DNA of 40,899 bases. Source: Alphaproteobacteria bacterium (lineage in GTDB: Bacteria > Pseudomonadota > Alphaproteobacteria > ATCC43930 > CGMCC-115725). A program made the translations under genes and the position numbers. Location: NCBI GenBank assembly GCA_019240125.1, contig JAFAYW010000260.1:1-40899 (forward strand), given 5' to 3'. Positions 1 through 9,345 of this stretch are shown piece after piece; the stretch's first letter is position 1; every line of letters begins with the position of its first letter. Under the pieces are notes generated by a model. It was given only the letters and a program-made list of their open reading frames with translations. It had not been told where the DNA came from and searched no databases.

Positions 1-20
1 CGGCGGCGGCCGCGCCTCGA

Positions 21-374
21 TCATAGATCGAGAATGCGCCGCACGCCGTCTTCCACGCTTTTGCAATCAGCGGGGGAGAGGCGGCCCGAGCTCCTGATTA
101 GGCGGCCCTTGTCGGCAGCACGCAGCTGATCGCAGACCGCGACGGCCTTTTCTCCGGCCGAGGCGACCGCGACGACAATCGGAGGTCTAGGTGTTGGGCC
201 GGTCGAGAGCGGCACCACGACAACGGTCCGGCGGGCTCGGTTCAGCGCGTCGGCAGTGATGACAACGGCCGGGCGCGTCTTGCGGATTTCGCTTCCCTGC
301 GCTGGATCAAAGGCCACCCACCAGATATCGCCTCGCTTCACGATCAGGGATGCGCCACTGGCGCCCGAGCTCAT
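21..374 (-). CDS. MazF/PemK-type endoribonuclease toxin
   Basis: A 117-residue protein of the MazF/PemK family, whose members cleave mRNA when released from their antitoxin. The diagnostic segments are KRGDIWWVAFDPAQGSE near the N terminus, then KTRPAVVI (the conserved R of the active-site region) and VVVVPLST. Length matches the family (about 105-120 residues). The ATG overlaps the stop of the upstream antitoxin gene by four bases (ATGA, 371-374), the usual translational coupling of such modules. The gene lies at the very edge of the window, but its TGA (21-23) is present, so it is complete. The first ten residues (MSSGASGASL) precede the conserved VKRGDIWW block and may be a slightly long start. 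Function is inferred from family and pairing. Confidence 0.9.
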   Translation of the reverse strand: MSSGASGASLIVKRGDIWWVAFDPAQGSEIRKTRPAVVITADALNRARRTVVVVPLSTGPTPRPPIVVAVASAGEKAVAVCDQLRAADKGRLIRSSGRLSPADCKSVEDGVRRILDL

Positions 375-643
375 CGGCCGGATTTATCGCCAGTTTCGTG
401 ATCAAGTCCGTCTGTGAGCATGGCTTCTTCCCACTCGGCCATCTCGGCGTTTAGTTGCTCATCCTGCTCGACGGCGAGGGCTGCCTGATACAGCGCATCG
501 TCCTCTTCGCCCTCCTCCGACAGGGCGCGTTCGAGCAATTGCTCGATGAACTTGCTGCGCTGCCGTTGTGCCACCCGCTGCTTGAAGCGGCGGGCGAGCG
601 TATCGGGCAGGCGAACCACTAAGTGCGCTGTGGGATTGCTCAT
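371..643 (-). CDS. Ribbon-helix-helix antitoxin, partner of the MazF-type toxin
   Basis: A 90-residue protein whose N terminus (HLVVRLPDTLARRFKQRV, then SKFIEQLLERAL) looks like a ribbon-helix-helix DNA-binding fold: a short beta strand followed by two helices. The C-terminal half is very acidic, as expected for a segment that wraps around and neutralises a basic MazF toxin. I chose the ATG at 643, preceded by an AGGG-like ribosome site, over a longer frame starting at 694. It is first in a two-gene operon with the toxin and overlaps it by four bases. By analogy the antitoxin, alone or with toxin, represses the operon promoter in the gap 644-780, which it shares divergently with the aminotransferase gene. 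No operator was recognised by eye. Confidence 0.82.
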   Translation of the reverse strand: MSNPTAHLVVRLPDTLARRFKQRVAQRQRSKFIEQLLERALSEEGEEDDALYQAALAVEQDEQLNAEMAEWEEAMLTDGLDHETGDKSGR

Positions 644-780
644 GACCCTAAGATATTGCGCTTCGGAAGAACTGCCAAATGCCGCGCCAATCAACGTCCA
701 TTATTGCTCGGGCGTGCGTCTTGCGGCCCGGGATGATATCTGTTGCGCAATCGCGGCTTGTAGCCGGTAGAGGAGTTGAC

Positions 781-2130
781 ATGGACGGCACGACGCAATT
801 GCTGGAAAGCGACCGGCGCTTTCTGGTGCACCCGCTGCATCATCCCGAGGATCACAAGGCGCCGCTGCTGGTCGAAGAAGGCCGCGGTTCGATGCTGCAC
901 ATGGCCGATGGCCGCCAGGTGATCGATGGACTGGCCGGGTTGTGGAACGTCAATGTCGGGCATGGCCGCGGCGAATTGGCGGATGCGGCGGCCGGGCAGA
1001 TGCGCAAGATCGCCTATGCCTCGGCCTATGTCGGCGCCACTAATGAGCCGGCCATTCGCCTTGCCGAGAAGATCGTCGGGCACGCCTACAGCAACAGCGC
1101 GGCGGTGTACTACACGACCGGCGGCGCGGAATCGAACGAGTCCGCGTTCAAGACAGCGCGCTTCTACTGGAAGGTGCAGGACAAACCCGAGAAGACCAAG
1201 ATCATCTCGCGCATTCACGGCTATCACGGCGTCACGATGGCGGCGATGAGCGCCACCGGCATGGCCGTGTACCACAAGATGTTCGGGCCGCTGGTGCCGG
1301 GTTTTCTGCAGGTGCCGGCGCCTTATGCTTATCGTTGGCAGGGCAATCAGGAGGCCGGCATCGGTGCCGCCGAGCTGGTCGAAAAGGCGATCCTCGCCGA
1401 GGGGCCGGATACGGTCGCGGCGGTGATCTGCGAGCCGGTGATGGGCGCCGGCGGAGTCATCGTGCCGCCCGACAGCTATTTCCCGAAGCTTCGCCAGATC
1501 TGCGATCAGTACAACGTGCTGCTGATCGCCGATGAGGTGATCACCGGGTTCGGCCGCACCGGAAGCTGGTTCGCGCTCGGCCATTGGGGGGTCGAGCCCG
1601 ATATCGTCTCCTTCGCCAAGGGCGTCACCAGCGGCTACCTGCCGTTGGGCGGCAACATCCTGTCAAAAAAGGTGCACGACGCGATCCTGTCGGCGCCGCT
1701 CGACCGCCGTTACATGCACGCCGCGACCTATAGCGGCCACCCCGTCTGCTGCGCCGTCGGATTGCGCAATGTCGAGATCATCGAGGACGAAGATCTGCCG
1801 GGCCGCGCCGCGCGGGTCGGCGCCAAGATGCTTGGCCAGCTCGAGGAGTTGAACGACCTGCCGAATGTCGGCGAGGTGCGCGGGCTCGGGATGATGTTCG
1901 GCATCGAACTTGTGACCGATAAGGGCACCAAGGCGCCGGCGCTCGGTCTCGGCGTCAAGGTGGCGCGCGAGGCGCTGTCGCGCGGTCTCTTATGCCGCGC
2001 CCGGCCGGGGAGCCCCGACCCGATCATCGGCGACACGATCTGCCTGTCGCCGCCGCTCTCGACTCCGGAGGACGTGCTCGACCGCTTTCCGACGATCCTG
2101 CGCGAGTCGATCGTCGCGGCGACGGCCTGA
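781..2130 (+). CDS. Class III (omega) PLP-dependent aminotransferase
   Basis: A 449-residue fold-type I, class III aminotransferase. These enzymes move an amino group from an omega-amino acid, diamine or similar amine to a keto acid such as pyruvate. The sequence has the cofactor segment YYTTGGAESNESAFK, the aspartate motif LLIADEVITGFGRTG that holds the PLP ring nitrogen, and SFAKGVTSGY, where Lys280 should be the Schiff-base lysine. Length is normal for the family. ATG 781 was chosen because AGGAG lies just upstream (about 770-774) and the family's usual N terminus begins near here. Further in-frame ATGs exist upstream but lack a ribosome site. It stands alone, with an IS element 40 bases downstream. 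Substrate cannot be fixed from sequence; beta-alanine/omega-amino acid:pyruvate transamination is the likeliest guess. Confidence 0.9.
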   Translation: MDGTTQLLESDRRFLVHPLHHPEDHKAPLLVEEGRGSMLHMADGRQVIDGLAGLWNVNVGHGRGELADAAAGQMRKIAYASAYVGATNEPAIRLAEKIVGHAYSNSAAVYYTTGGAESNESAFKTARFYWKVQDKPEKTKIISRIHGYHGVTMAAMSATGMAVYHKMFGPLVPGFLQVPAPYAYRWQGNQEAGIGAAELVEKAILAEGPDTVAAVICEPVMGAGGVIVPPDSYFPKLRQICDQYNVLLIADEVITGFGRTGSWFALGHWGVEPDIVSFAKGVTSGYLPLGGNILSKKVHDAILSAPLDRRYMHAATYSGHPVCCAVGLRNVEIIEDEDLPGRAARVGAKMLGQLEELNDLPNVGEVRGLGMMFGIELVTDKGTKAPALGLGVKVAREALSRGLLCRARPGSPDPIIGDTICLSPPLSTPEDVLDRFPTILRESIVAATA

Positions 2131-3133
2131 ATCCCGATCCTATTAAGTTGGAGCAAGTAAATCGCGTCGTCCCTGCGAAAGTGTTGTGTCCCGGGAGGTT
2201 AGCGAGGAGCTCGGCGGGTGCGTTGTGTCCGAGGCATCGCAATCGTGTGCGATTGTAGTTGCGGACGAAGTTTGCGATGAAGGCATTTCGCTCGGCGTGA
2301 GTGTTGAAGCGGTTTTTGCCGGCATTGGCGCCGCCGGCGGGGTGGCCTCGCAAGGCTTCGGCGAGACGGCGGTTGAAGCGCTCGGCCATGCCATTGGTTT
2401 GCGGCCGGTAGGGACGCGTGAGTTTGTGGCGCACGCGGTGGCGGCGGCAGACCTTGTCGAAGGGATGGTCGCCGGTGCCGTGCCTGCGCGGCTCGCCGTC
2501 GCGCCAGCGGGCGTCGCCGAAGCGGTCGGTGAACTCGGCGCCATTATCGGTGAGGATGGTGTGGACGGGATGGCCGAGGGCTTCCAGAAAGCGGTGCAGA
2601 CAGGCGGCGGTGGTGGCGCTGCTGCGGTCCTCGATGATCTCGACATGGACGAAACGGGTGGTTCGCTCGATGGCGACAAAGACATAGGCGGGCTGCCGGT
2701 TGAGCCGGGGCAGGTGCTTCAGGTCGATATGGACAAAGCCGAAGGGCTGGTCGTCAAAGCTTTGCCCGTCCGGTTTGGGGGCGGGAGGCTTTTGCGAGAC
2801 GCCGTGGCGGTGCAGGCAGCGGTGCAGCGCGGAGCGCGAGATGTCGGGCCGCAGACAGCGGCGCATGACCTCCAGAATGTCGTCGAGCGAGAGCTGCAGC
2901 CGGGTGCGCAGCTCGACCGCGATATCCTCCTCTTCGGTGGAGAAGCCGGTGGCCAGGGTGTGCGGCGTGGTCGGGCGATCGGCGACATCGCTACGCCCTC
3001 GCCACCGCCGCACGGTGGTCTCGCTGATGCCGAGCTCGTGCACGAGCTCGGCAACCGGCCGGTGACGATTGGCCTGGATGTAGGCCCGCAGCTTCGGGGT
3101 CGTGGTGGCGTTCTGGTGCAATTTGATCAGCAT
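2024..3133 (-). CDS. IS481-family DDE transposase, reading out of the element
   Basis: Transposase with an N-terminal helix-turn-helix (about residues 28-46, VAELVHELGISETTVRRW) and an integrase-like catalytic core. The DDE residues appear to be Asp137 (FVHIDLKHL), Asp196 (ILTDNGAEF) and Glu251 (PQTNGMAERFN). ATG 3133 has GGAGAG about six bases upstream. Residues 1-321 are encoded inside the element. The frame crosses the left inverted repeat (LPGHNTFAG) without meeting a stop and continues for 48 codons into host DNA, ending at 2024 antisense to the last part of the aminotransferase gene. The core looks intact, so it is probably active or recently active. The tail is an accident of the insertion site. 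Confidence 0.85.
   Translation of the reverse strand: MLIKLHQNATTTPKLRAYIQANRHRPVAELVHELGISETTVRRWRGRSDVADRPTTPHTLATGFSTEEEDIAVELRTRLQLSLDDILEVMRRCLRPDISRSALHRCLHRHGVSQKPPAPKPDGQSFDDQPFGFVHIDLKHLPRLNRQPAYVFVAIERTTRFVHVEIIEDRSSATTAACLHRFLEALGHPVHTILTDNGAEFTDRFGDARWRDGEPRRHGTGDHPFDKVCRRHRVRHKLTRPYRPQTNGMAERFNRRLAEALRGHPAGGANAGKNRFNTHAERNAFIANFVRNYNRTRLRCLGHNAPAELLANLPGHNTFAGTTRFTCSNLIGSGFRPSPRRSTRAGSSESGRARPPESRAAATGRSCRR
2170..2206 (+). repeat. IS481 left terminal inverted repeat
   Basis: Starts tccctgcgaaagtgttgtgt. The first 20 bases are the exact reverse complement of 3197-3216; the full 37 positions agree at 33. The transposase reading frame runs straight through this repeat. Confidence 0.85.
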
Positions 3134-3179
3134 CGGCGGCTCTCCACCCACGCGATGCCACATAATATACCAGACCGAT

Positions 3180-3216
3180 CCCGCCAATCTCCCGGAACAC
3201 AACACTTTCGCAGGGA
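3180..3216 (-). repeat. IS481 right terminal inverted repeat
   Basis: Read on the minus strand it begins tccctgcgaaagtgttgtgt, matching the left end. It lies 47 bases upstream of the transposase ATG, so it may also hold the transposase promoter. It ends 20 bases before the end of carA. Confidence 0.85.
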
Positions 3217-3236
3217 AGACGGGGGGAGTGGGCGCC

Positions 3237-4424
3237 TCACCTCGCACCACCCTTTGCCGCTGCCATCTGATCGATGAAGCGCTGGAAGAGATAGAAGCTG
3301 TCTTGTGGGCCGGGGCTGGCTTCGGGGTGGTGCTGCACCGTGAAGACCGGCTTGCCCTTCACCTGCAAACCCTCGCTGGAGCGGTCGAACAGCGAGATGT
3401 GGGTCTGATCGACGCCGGCGGGCAGGCTGTCGAGATCGACGACAAAACCATGGTTCTGGCTGGTGATCTCGACCTTGCCGGTAAAGTCGTCGCGCACTGG
3501 CTGATTCGCGCCGCGGTGGCCCTTGTCCATCTTGTAGGTGCGCGCGCCGAGCGCCAGCGCGGTCAACTGGTGGCCGAGGCAGATGCCGAACATCGGCACC
3601 TCTCGCTCGATCAGCTCGCGCAACACCGGCACGGCATATTCGCCGGTCGCCGCCGGGTCACCGGGGCCGTTCGACAGGAAGATGCCGTCGGGATTATGGC
3701 GCAGGATGTCGTCGGTGGTGGCGGTCGCCGGCACGACGGTGACGCGGCAGCCATGCTCGGCCAACAGGCGCAGAATGTTGTATTTGGCGCCATAGTCCAC
3801 CGCGACGACGTGAAACTGCGGCGCGTCCTGGCGGCCATAGCCGGTGCCGTGCTGCCAGGCCGTCTCGTCCCATTCATAGGTCTGGCGGCAGCTGACCTCC
3901 TTCGCGAGGTCCATGCCTTCGAGACCTGGCCAGGCGGCCGCCTCTGCCTGCAAGGCGGCGATGTCGAGCCGGCCGTCGAGCGCATAGGCGATGACGCCGT
4001 TCGGGGCGCCGCGGTCGCGGATCAGCCGCGTCAGCCGCCGCGTATCGACGCCATAAAGCCCCACCATGTTCTGCGATTTGAGCCAGGTATCGAGCGATTG
4101 CTCGGCGCGGTAATTGGCCGGCCCGGTCGGCAGGTTGCGCACGATCATGCCGCGCGCCGCCGGGGTCGTCGTCTCGACATCTTCCCGGTTGGTCCCGACA
4201 TTGCCGATATGCGGGAAGGTAAAGGTGATGATCTGCCCGGCATAGGACGGGTCGGTCAGGATTTCCTGATACCCGGTCATCGAGGTGTTGAAACAGACCT
4301 CTCCGACCGCATGCCCGGTGGCGCCGATGCCGCGTCCCCAAAAAATGGTCCCGTCCGCCAGAACCAAGGCTGCGTTGCAGTCGGGCGGCCGCGGCGTCGG
4401 GTGAGCCGCGTTCGGGGTCTCCAT
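3237..4424 (-). CDS. carA: Carbamoyl-phosphate synthase small (glutaminase) subunit
   Basis: A 395-residue small subunit of carbamoyl-phosphate synthase. It releases ammonia from glutamine and channels it to the large subunit CarB for pyrimidine and arginine synthesis in the cytosol. The N-terminal CPSase_sm domain is present (ALVLADGTIFWGRGIGATG, FNTSMTGYQEILTDPSY). The C-terminal class I glutamine amidotransferase domain has SNGPGDP, the nucleophile Cys282 in FGICLGHQ and the His/Glu of VQHHPEASPGP. An in-frame TTG lies just upstream of the ATG at 4424; AGGACG eight bases before the ATG suits either. carB is not in the window. carA is divergent from yqeY across a 210-base gap holding both promoters. 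Confidence 0.97.
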   Translation of the reverse strand: METPNAAHPTPRPPDCNAALVLADGTIFWGRGIGATGHAVGEVCFNTSMTGYQEILTDPSYAGQIITFTFPHIGNVGTNREDVETTTPAARGMIVRNLPTGPANYRAEQSLDTWLKSQNMVGLYGVDTRRLTRLIRDRGAPNGVIAYALDGRLDIAALQAEAAAWPGLEGMDLAKEVSCRQTYEWDETAWQHGTGYGRQDAPQFHVVAVDYGAKYNILRLLAEHGCRVTVVPATATTDDILRHNPDGIFLSNGPGDPAATGEYAVPVLRELIEREVPMFGICLGHQLTALALGARTYKMDKGHRGANQPVRDDFTGKVEITSQNHGFVVDLDSLPAGVDQTHISLFDRSSEGLQVKGKPVFTVQHHPEASPGPQDSFYLFQRFIDQMAAAKGGAR

Positions 4425-4634
4425 CAAAACAACGTCCTGTAGGCGTCAACAAGGATCGCGCGACGGCGGCGCGACCAGCGGCACTGAGGCGGGGGAACCA
4501 GCCGCCGGGAACATAAGGGAGCAGGTTGCCGTGTCAAGGTTGCGGGGTGTCTCCGGCCATGGAAGCGGGCAGGCAAATTGCCGCCCCGATGCAAACCCTG
4601 TACCCTGCCGGCATCAACCGATTGGAGACATTCG

Positions 4635-5090
4635 ATGCTGCGCGAAGCCCTTGGCGAGCGGCTGAAGACGGCCATGCGGGCCAAGGACGCGCCGACCGTT
4701 TCGGCGATCCGCATGATCATGGCGGGCCTCAAGGACCGCGATATTGCCGCGCGCGGCGGCGAACATGCCGGCACCATCCCTGATTCCGAGATCCTGCGCA
4801 TGCTGCAGGGCATGATGAAGCAGCGCCGTGAGTCGATCGCGATGTATCAGCAGGGCAACCGCCCCGAGCTGGCCGAGAAAGAGGAAGGAGAGATCGCGAT
4901 CATCGAGAGCTTCCTGCCCCGGCAGATGGACGAGGCCGACATCGCGGCCGCGGTGAAAGCCGCAATCGCCGATACCGGCGCTGCGGGCATCAAGGATATG
5001 GGCAAGGTCATGGCGGCATTACGCGAGCGCCACGCCGGAATCCTCGATATGGCCAAGGCCGGCGCTGTCGTGAAGCAGCAGCTGGGCTGA
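4635..5090 (+). CDS. yqeY: GatB/YqeY domain protein
   Basis: A 151-residue YqeY-family protein. The family corresponds to the C-terminal tRNA-binding tail domain of the amidotransferase subunit GatB, but its role as a free protein is not settled. Visible hallmarks are the N-terminal MLREALGERLKTAMRAKD, the helix carrying EEGEIAIIESFLPRQMDE and a C-terminal GIKDMGKVMAALRERHAG. ATG 4635 has GGAGA seven bases upstream. In alphaproteobacteria this gene commonly stands before dnaG and rpoD, taking the place rpsU has in enterobacteria. The same order here suggests a shared transcription unit, although a palindromic repeat lies between it and dnaG. Confidence 0.92.
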   Translation: MLREALGERLKTAMRAKDAPTVSAIRMIMAGLKDRDIAARGGEHAGTIPDSEILRMLQGMMKQRRESIAMYQQGNRPELAEKEEGEIAIIESFLPRQMDEADIAAAVKAAIADTGAAGIKDMGKVMAALRERHAGILDMAKAGAVVKQQLG

Positions 5091-5121
5091 GCTGGTGCGG
5101 ATTACCGTGATCACTACCCAG

Positions 5122-5214
5122 CCGTCACTGCGAGGAGCGACAGCGACATGGCAATCTCGGGCAGCCGCTGCCCATCGAGATTGCCACGGCGCCCGCGGCG
5201 TCTCGCAATGACGG
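5122..5214. repeat. Dispersed palindromic repeat (REP/MITE-like) before dnaG
   Basis: An imperfect 93-base palindrome. The outer arms ccgtcactgcgag (5122-5134) and ctcgcaatgacgg (5202-5214) pair with one mismatch. The inner arms tggcaatctcg (5149-5159) and cgagattgcca (5175-5185) pair perfectly around a small ggcag/ctgcc hairpin. This CGTCATTGCGAG...GCAATCTC pattern is a widespread non-coding repeat of proteobacterial genomes. It fills nearly all of the yqeY-dnaG gap and ends 22 bases before the dnaG ATG, so a transcript from yqeY would carry a long stem just before the dnaG start. Confidence 0.85.
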
Positions 5215-5236
5215 GTTCGTTTTAAGTTCCGCGGCG

Positions 5237-7090
5237 ATGGCCTTTCCGCCAGGCTTCCTCGATCAGCTGCGCACCCGCGTCTCGCTCGCCGAACTAGTGG
5301 GGCGGCGCGTTCGGCTGACCCGCAAGGGCCGAGAACATGGCGGGCTCTGCCCGTTCCATAACGAGAAGACGCCCTCCTTCTACGTCGTCGAGGACAAGGG
5401 GTTCTTCCATTGCTTCGGTTGCGGCGCGCATGGCGACGCCATCGGTTATCTGATGCGCGCAGACAATCTCGATTTTGTCGAGGCGGTCGAGCGGCTGGCT
5501 GGCGAGGCCGGCATTCCGGTGCCGCAGCAGACACCGCAGGAGCGCGAGAAAGCCCAGCGCCAGAAGACGTTGCTGGAGGGGCTCGCCGCCGCGGCCGATT
5601 TCTTTGAGGGGCAATTATGGTCGCCAGCGGGAGCCCGCGCCCGCGACTACCTGACCCGCCGCGGCCTCGACGAAGAGACGATCCGCCGCTTCCGCCTGGG
5701 CTGGGCGCCCGACAGCCGTGATACGTTGCGCCGCACGCTGAGCCCCGATTACCCGGAGCCGCTGTTGCAGGAAGCGGGATTGCAGCGTGTACCGGAGGGT
5801 GGCGGCAGCGCCTACGATTATTTCCGCGGCCGCGTCATGTTTCCGATCGGCGATCGGACCGGGCGGATCATCGCCTTTGGTGGCCGCACGATGGGCGATG
5901 AGCAGCCGAAATACCTGAACTCGCCCGATACGCCAGTTTTCGAAAAGGGGCGTGTGCTCTATGGCTGGGCGGCGACCCGCGGCAATCTGGGCCGCCATGA
6001 CCCGCTGGCGCCGGGGGCGCCGCCGGTAATCGTCGTCGAAGGTTATATGGACGTCATCGCGCTGCACCGGGCCGGGTTCGGAACCGCTGTGGCGCCGCTC
6101 GGCACAGCGCTGACCGAGACGCAGTTACAGGAGTTGTGGCGCCTCTCGCCGGAGCCGACATTGTGCTTTGACGGCGATGCGGCCGGCCAGCGCGCCGCAT
6201 TGCGCGGCCTGCACCGCGCCCTGCCCGCGCTAAAGCCCGGCCATAGCCTGCGGTTTATCACGCTGCCGCCCGGCGCCGACCCCGATTCCCTGGTACGCAC
6301 CGGTGGTGCCGAGGCCTTCGCAACATTGCTGGCAACGGCCCGGCCGCTCTCGGAGGTGCTGTGGCAGGCCGAATTAAGCGCGCGACCGGTCGATACTCCT
6401 GAGCGTCGGGCCGATCTGGAACAGCGGCTGATGAATGCGGCAGGCGAGATCGCCGAGCGGTCCGTGCAGGGCGAATACCGGCGCTTTTTCGGCCGCCGCC
6501 TGTTTGACCTTAACCGCAGCTCCTGGGCGTCCGCATCATCCTCCGCAGCAAGGGGGGGCGGGCCGAGGGGAAATTGGCGCGGCAAGCCGGCGCAACCTGA
6601 CCGATTACCCGATTTCGCGCCGCCCAGGCCGCCCGGCAGGCTGCATCGCGAAGTCTTTCTCGGAATGTTTCTGCGCTATCCGGCAGAGATCGAGGCCTGG
6701 GTCGAGGACATCGCCGAGGTCGAATTGCCGGAACCTGAGCTTGACAGCCTGCGACGCGCGATTCTAGACATCGCCCATACAGAATCGGGCCTTGACGCCA
6801 ATGCGCTGCGGCAACACTTAGTTCTCCGCGGCCAAGCCGAGATATTGAGTGCTTTGGCGATCACTGTCGCGAGACACGCGGGCTTTGCCACGCGCGGAGG
6901 AGACGATCCTGAGGTGATCAGACAAGGGCTTAGGGAAACCCTGCAGTTGCTCAATGCGATGCGCCCAGCGGCCGAGCTCGAGGCTGCACGGCAAGCCTTT
7001 GCCATGGACCCCACGACGGACAACCTGCGGCGACTGACAGCACTCAAGGAACGCGAGTTGCTCGATGGTCCCGTCGGTGGACTGGAGTAG
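5237..7090 (+). CDS. dnaG: DNA primase
   Basis: A 617-residue bacterial primase that makes RNA primers at the replication fork with the DnaB helicase. The N-terminal CHC2 zinc ribbon is complete (Cys38, His41, Cys59, Cys62). The TOPRIM catalytic core has [12 protein letters not shown] (about residue 264 onward) and the metal-binding [13 protein letters not shown] (about 311). The C-terminal part (about 470-600) corresponds to the helicase-interaction domain. A low-complexity Ser/Gly/Arg/Pro linker (about 430-470) separates core and C terminus. The ATG at 5237 has no strong Shine-Dalgarno, in keeping with coupling to upstream transcription. Its context, yqeY-dnaG-rpoD, is the macromolecular synthesis operon arrangement. 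Confidence 0.97.
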   Translation: MAFPPGFLDQLRTRVSLAELVGRRVRLTRKGREHGGLCPFHNEKTPSFYVVEDKGFFHCFGCGAHGDAIGYLMRADNLDFVEAVERLAGEAGIPVPQQTPQEREKAQRQKTLLEGLAAAADFFEGQLWSPAGARARDYLTRRGLDEETIRRFRLGWAPDSRDTLRRTLSPDYPEPLLQEAGLQRVPEGGGSAYDYFRGRVMFPIGDRTGRIIAFGGRTMGDEQPKYLNSPDTPVFEKGRVLYGWAATRGNLGRHDPLAPGAPPVIVVEGYMDVIALHRAGFGTAVAPLGTALTETQLQELWRLSPEPTLCFDGDAAGQRAALRGLHRALPALKPGHSLRFITLPPGADPDSLVRTGGAEAFATLLATARPLSEVLWQAELSARPVDTPERRADLEQRLMNAAGEIAERSVQGEYRRFFGRRLFDLNRSSWASASSSAARGGGPRGNWRGKPAQPDRLPDFAPPRPPGRLHREVFLGMFLRYPAEIEAWVEDIAEVELPEPELDSLRRAILDIAHTESGLDANALRQHLVLRGQAEILSALAITVARHAGFATRGGDDPEVIRQGLRETLQLLNAMRPAAELEAARQAFAMDPTTDNLRRLTALKERELLDGPVGGLE

Positions 7091-7194
7091 GGGGCGCGGA
7101 TGAGGAGCGGGCGGCGGTAATACTTACGGGGCCTGCGCGACGACCGGTCGTTTGCAGAGCCCATTTGCGTTTCATCAGTTCAAGGGATGGCGGA

Positions 7195-9162
<1,968 letters not shown>

Positions 9163-9182
9163 ACCCGTTTTGCGCTAATATC

Positions 9183-9209
9183 GCGGCCCCGGCTCATGGT
9201 CGGGGCCGC
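9183..9209 (+). terminator. Hairpin after rpoD
   Basis: Perfect nine-base stem gcggccccg (9183-9191) / cggggccgc (9201-9209) with a nine-base loop, 20 bases after the rpoD stop and just before the tRNA. The following bases are only modestly T-rich, so termination strength is uncertain. Confidence 0.65.
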
Positions 9210-9219
9210 TTGCGTTTGG

Positions 9220-9296
9220 GGGCCCGTAGTTCAGTTGGTTAGAACGCGCCGCTCATAACGGCGTTGTCGCAGGTTCGAGTCCTGCCGGGCCTACCA
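9220..9296 (+). tRNA. tRNA with CAT anticodon, probably tRNA-Ile2 (lysidine type)
   Basis: A 77-base cloverleaf with CCA encoded (9294-9296). The acceptor stem gggcccg pairs with cgggcct (one G-U at the end). The anticodon stem cgccg/cggcg (9247-9251/9259-9263) closes the loop ctcataa with anticodon CAT at 9254-9256. The T arm is gcagg-ttcgagt-cctgc. CAT may mean elongator Met, or Ile2 after TilS converts C34 to lysidine. Here pairs 4-69, 5-68 and 6-67 are all C-G; consecutive C-G pairs at 4-69 and 5-68 are known TilS recognition elements in E. coli. That favours Ile2, but Met cannot be excluded by eye. Confidence 0.93.
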
Positions 9297-9345
9297 CCCT
9301 GTTCCGCTGCTCACCATTCCGCTGTTCACACCCGGCTGGGACCAA

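Larger units (their letters stand above)
2170..3216. mobile_element. IS481-family insertion sequence, complete
   Basis: A 1,047-bp element bounded by terminal inverted repeats (2170-2206 and 3180-3216) that match over the first 20 positions without error and at 33 of 37 in all. It carries one transposase gene reading right to left. It sits between the convergent 3' ends of the aminotransferase and carA genes, so neither coding region is broken. I could not find a convincing target-site duplication in the bases immediately outside the repeats. Either the true ends differ by a few bases, or the duplication has decayed or is very short. The near-identical ends suggest that the element is fairly recent. 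Confidence 0.85.

Noticed and set aside
2131..2169. Target-site duplication flanking the IS element
   Set aside because: Bases just outside the two inverted repeats do not match over more than one or two positions.
2186..3277. 363-codon open frame on the plus strand across the IS element
   Set aside because: Antisense to the transposase; Val/Gly/Ala-rich composition typical of a shadow frame and it crosses the right end of the element.
3102..4442. 446-codon plus-strand frame opposite carA
   Set aside because: Shadow of carA; the minus strand has all CarA motifs.
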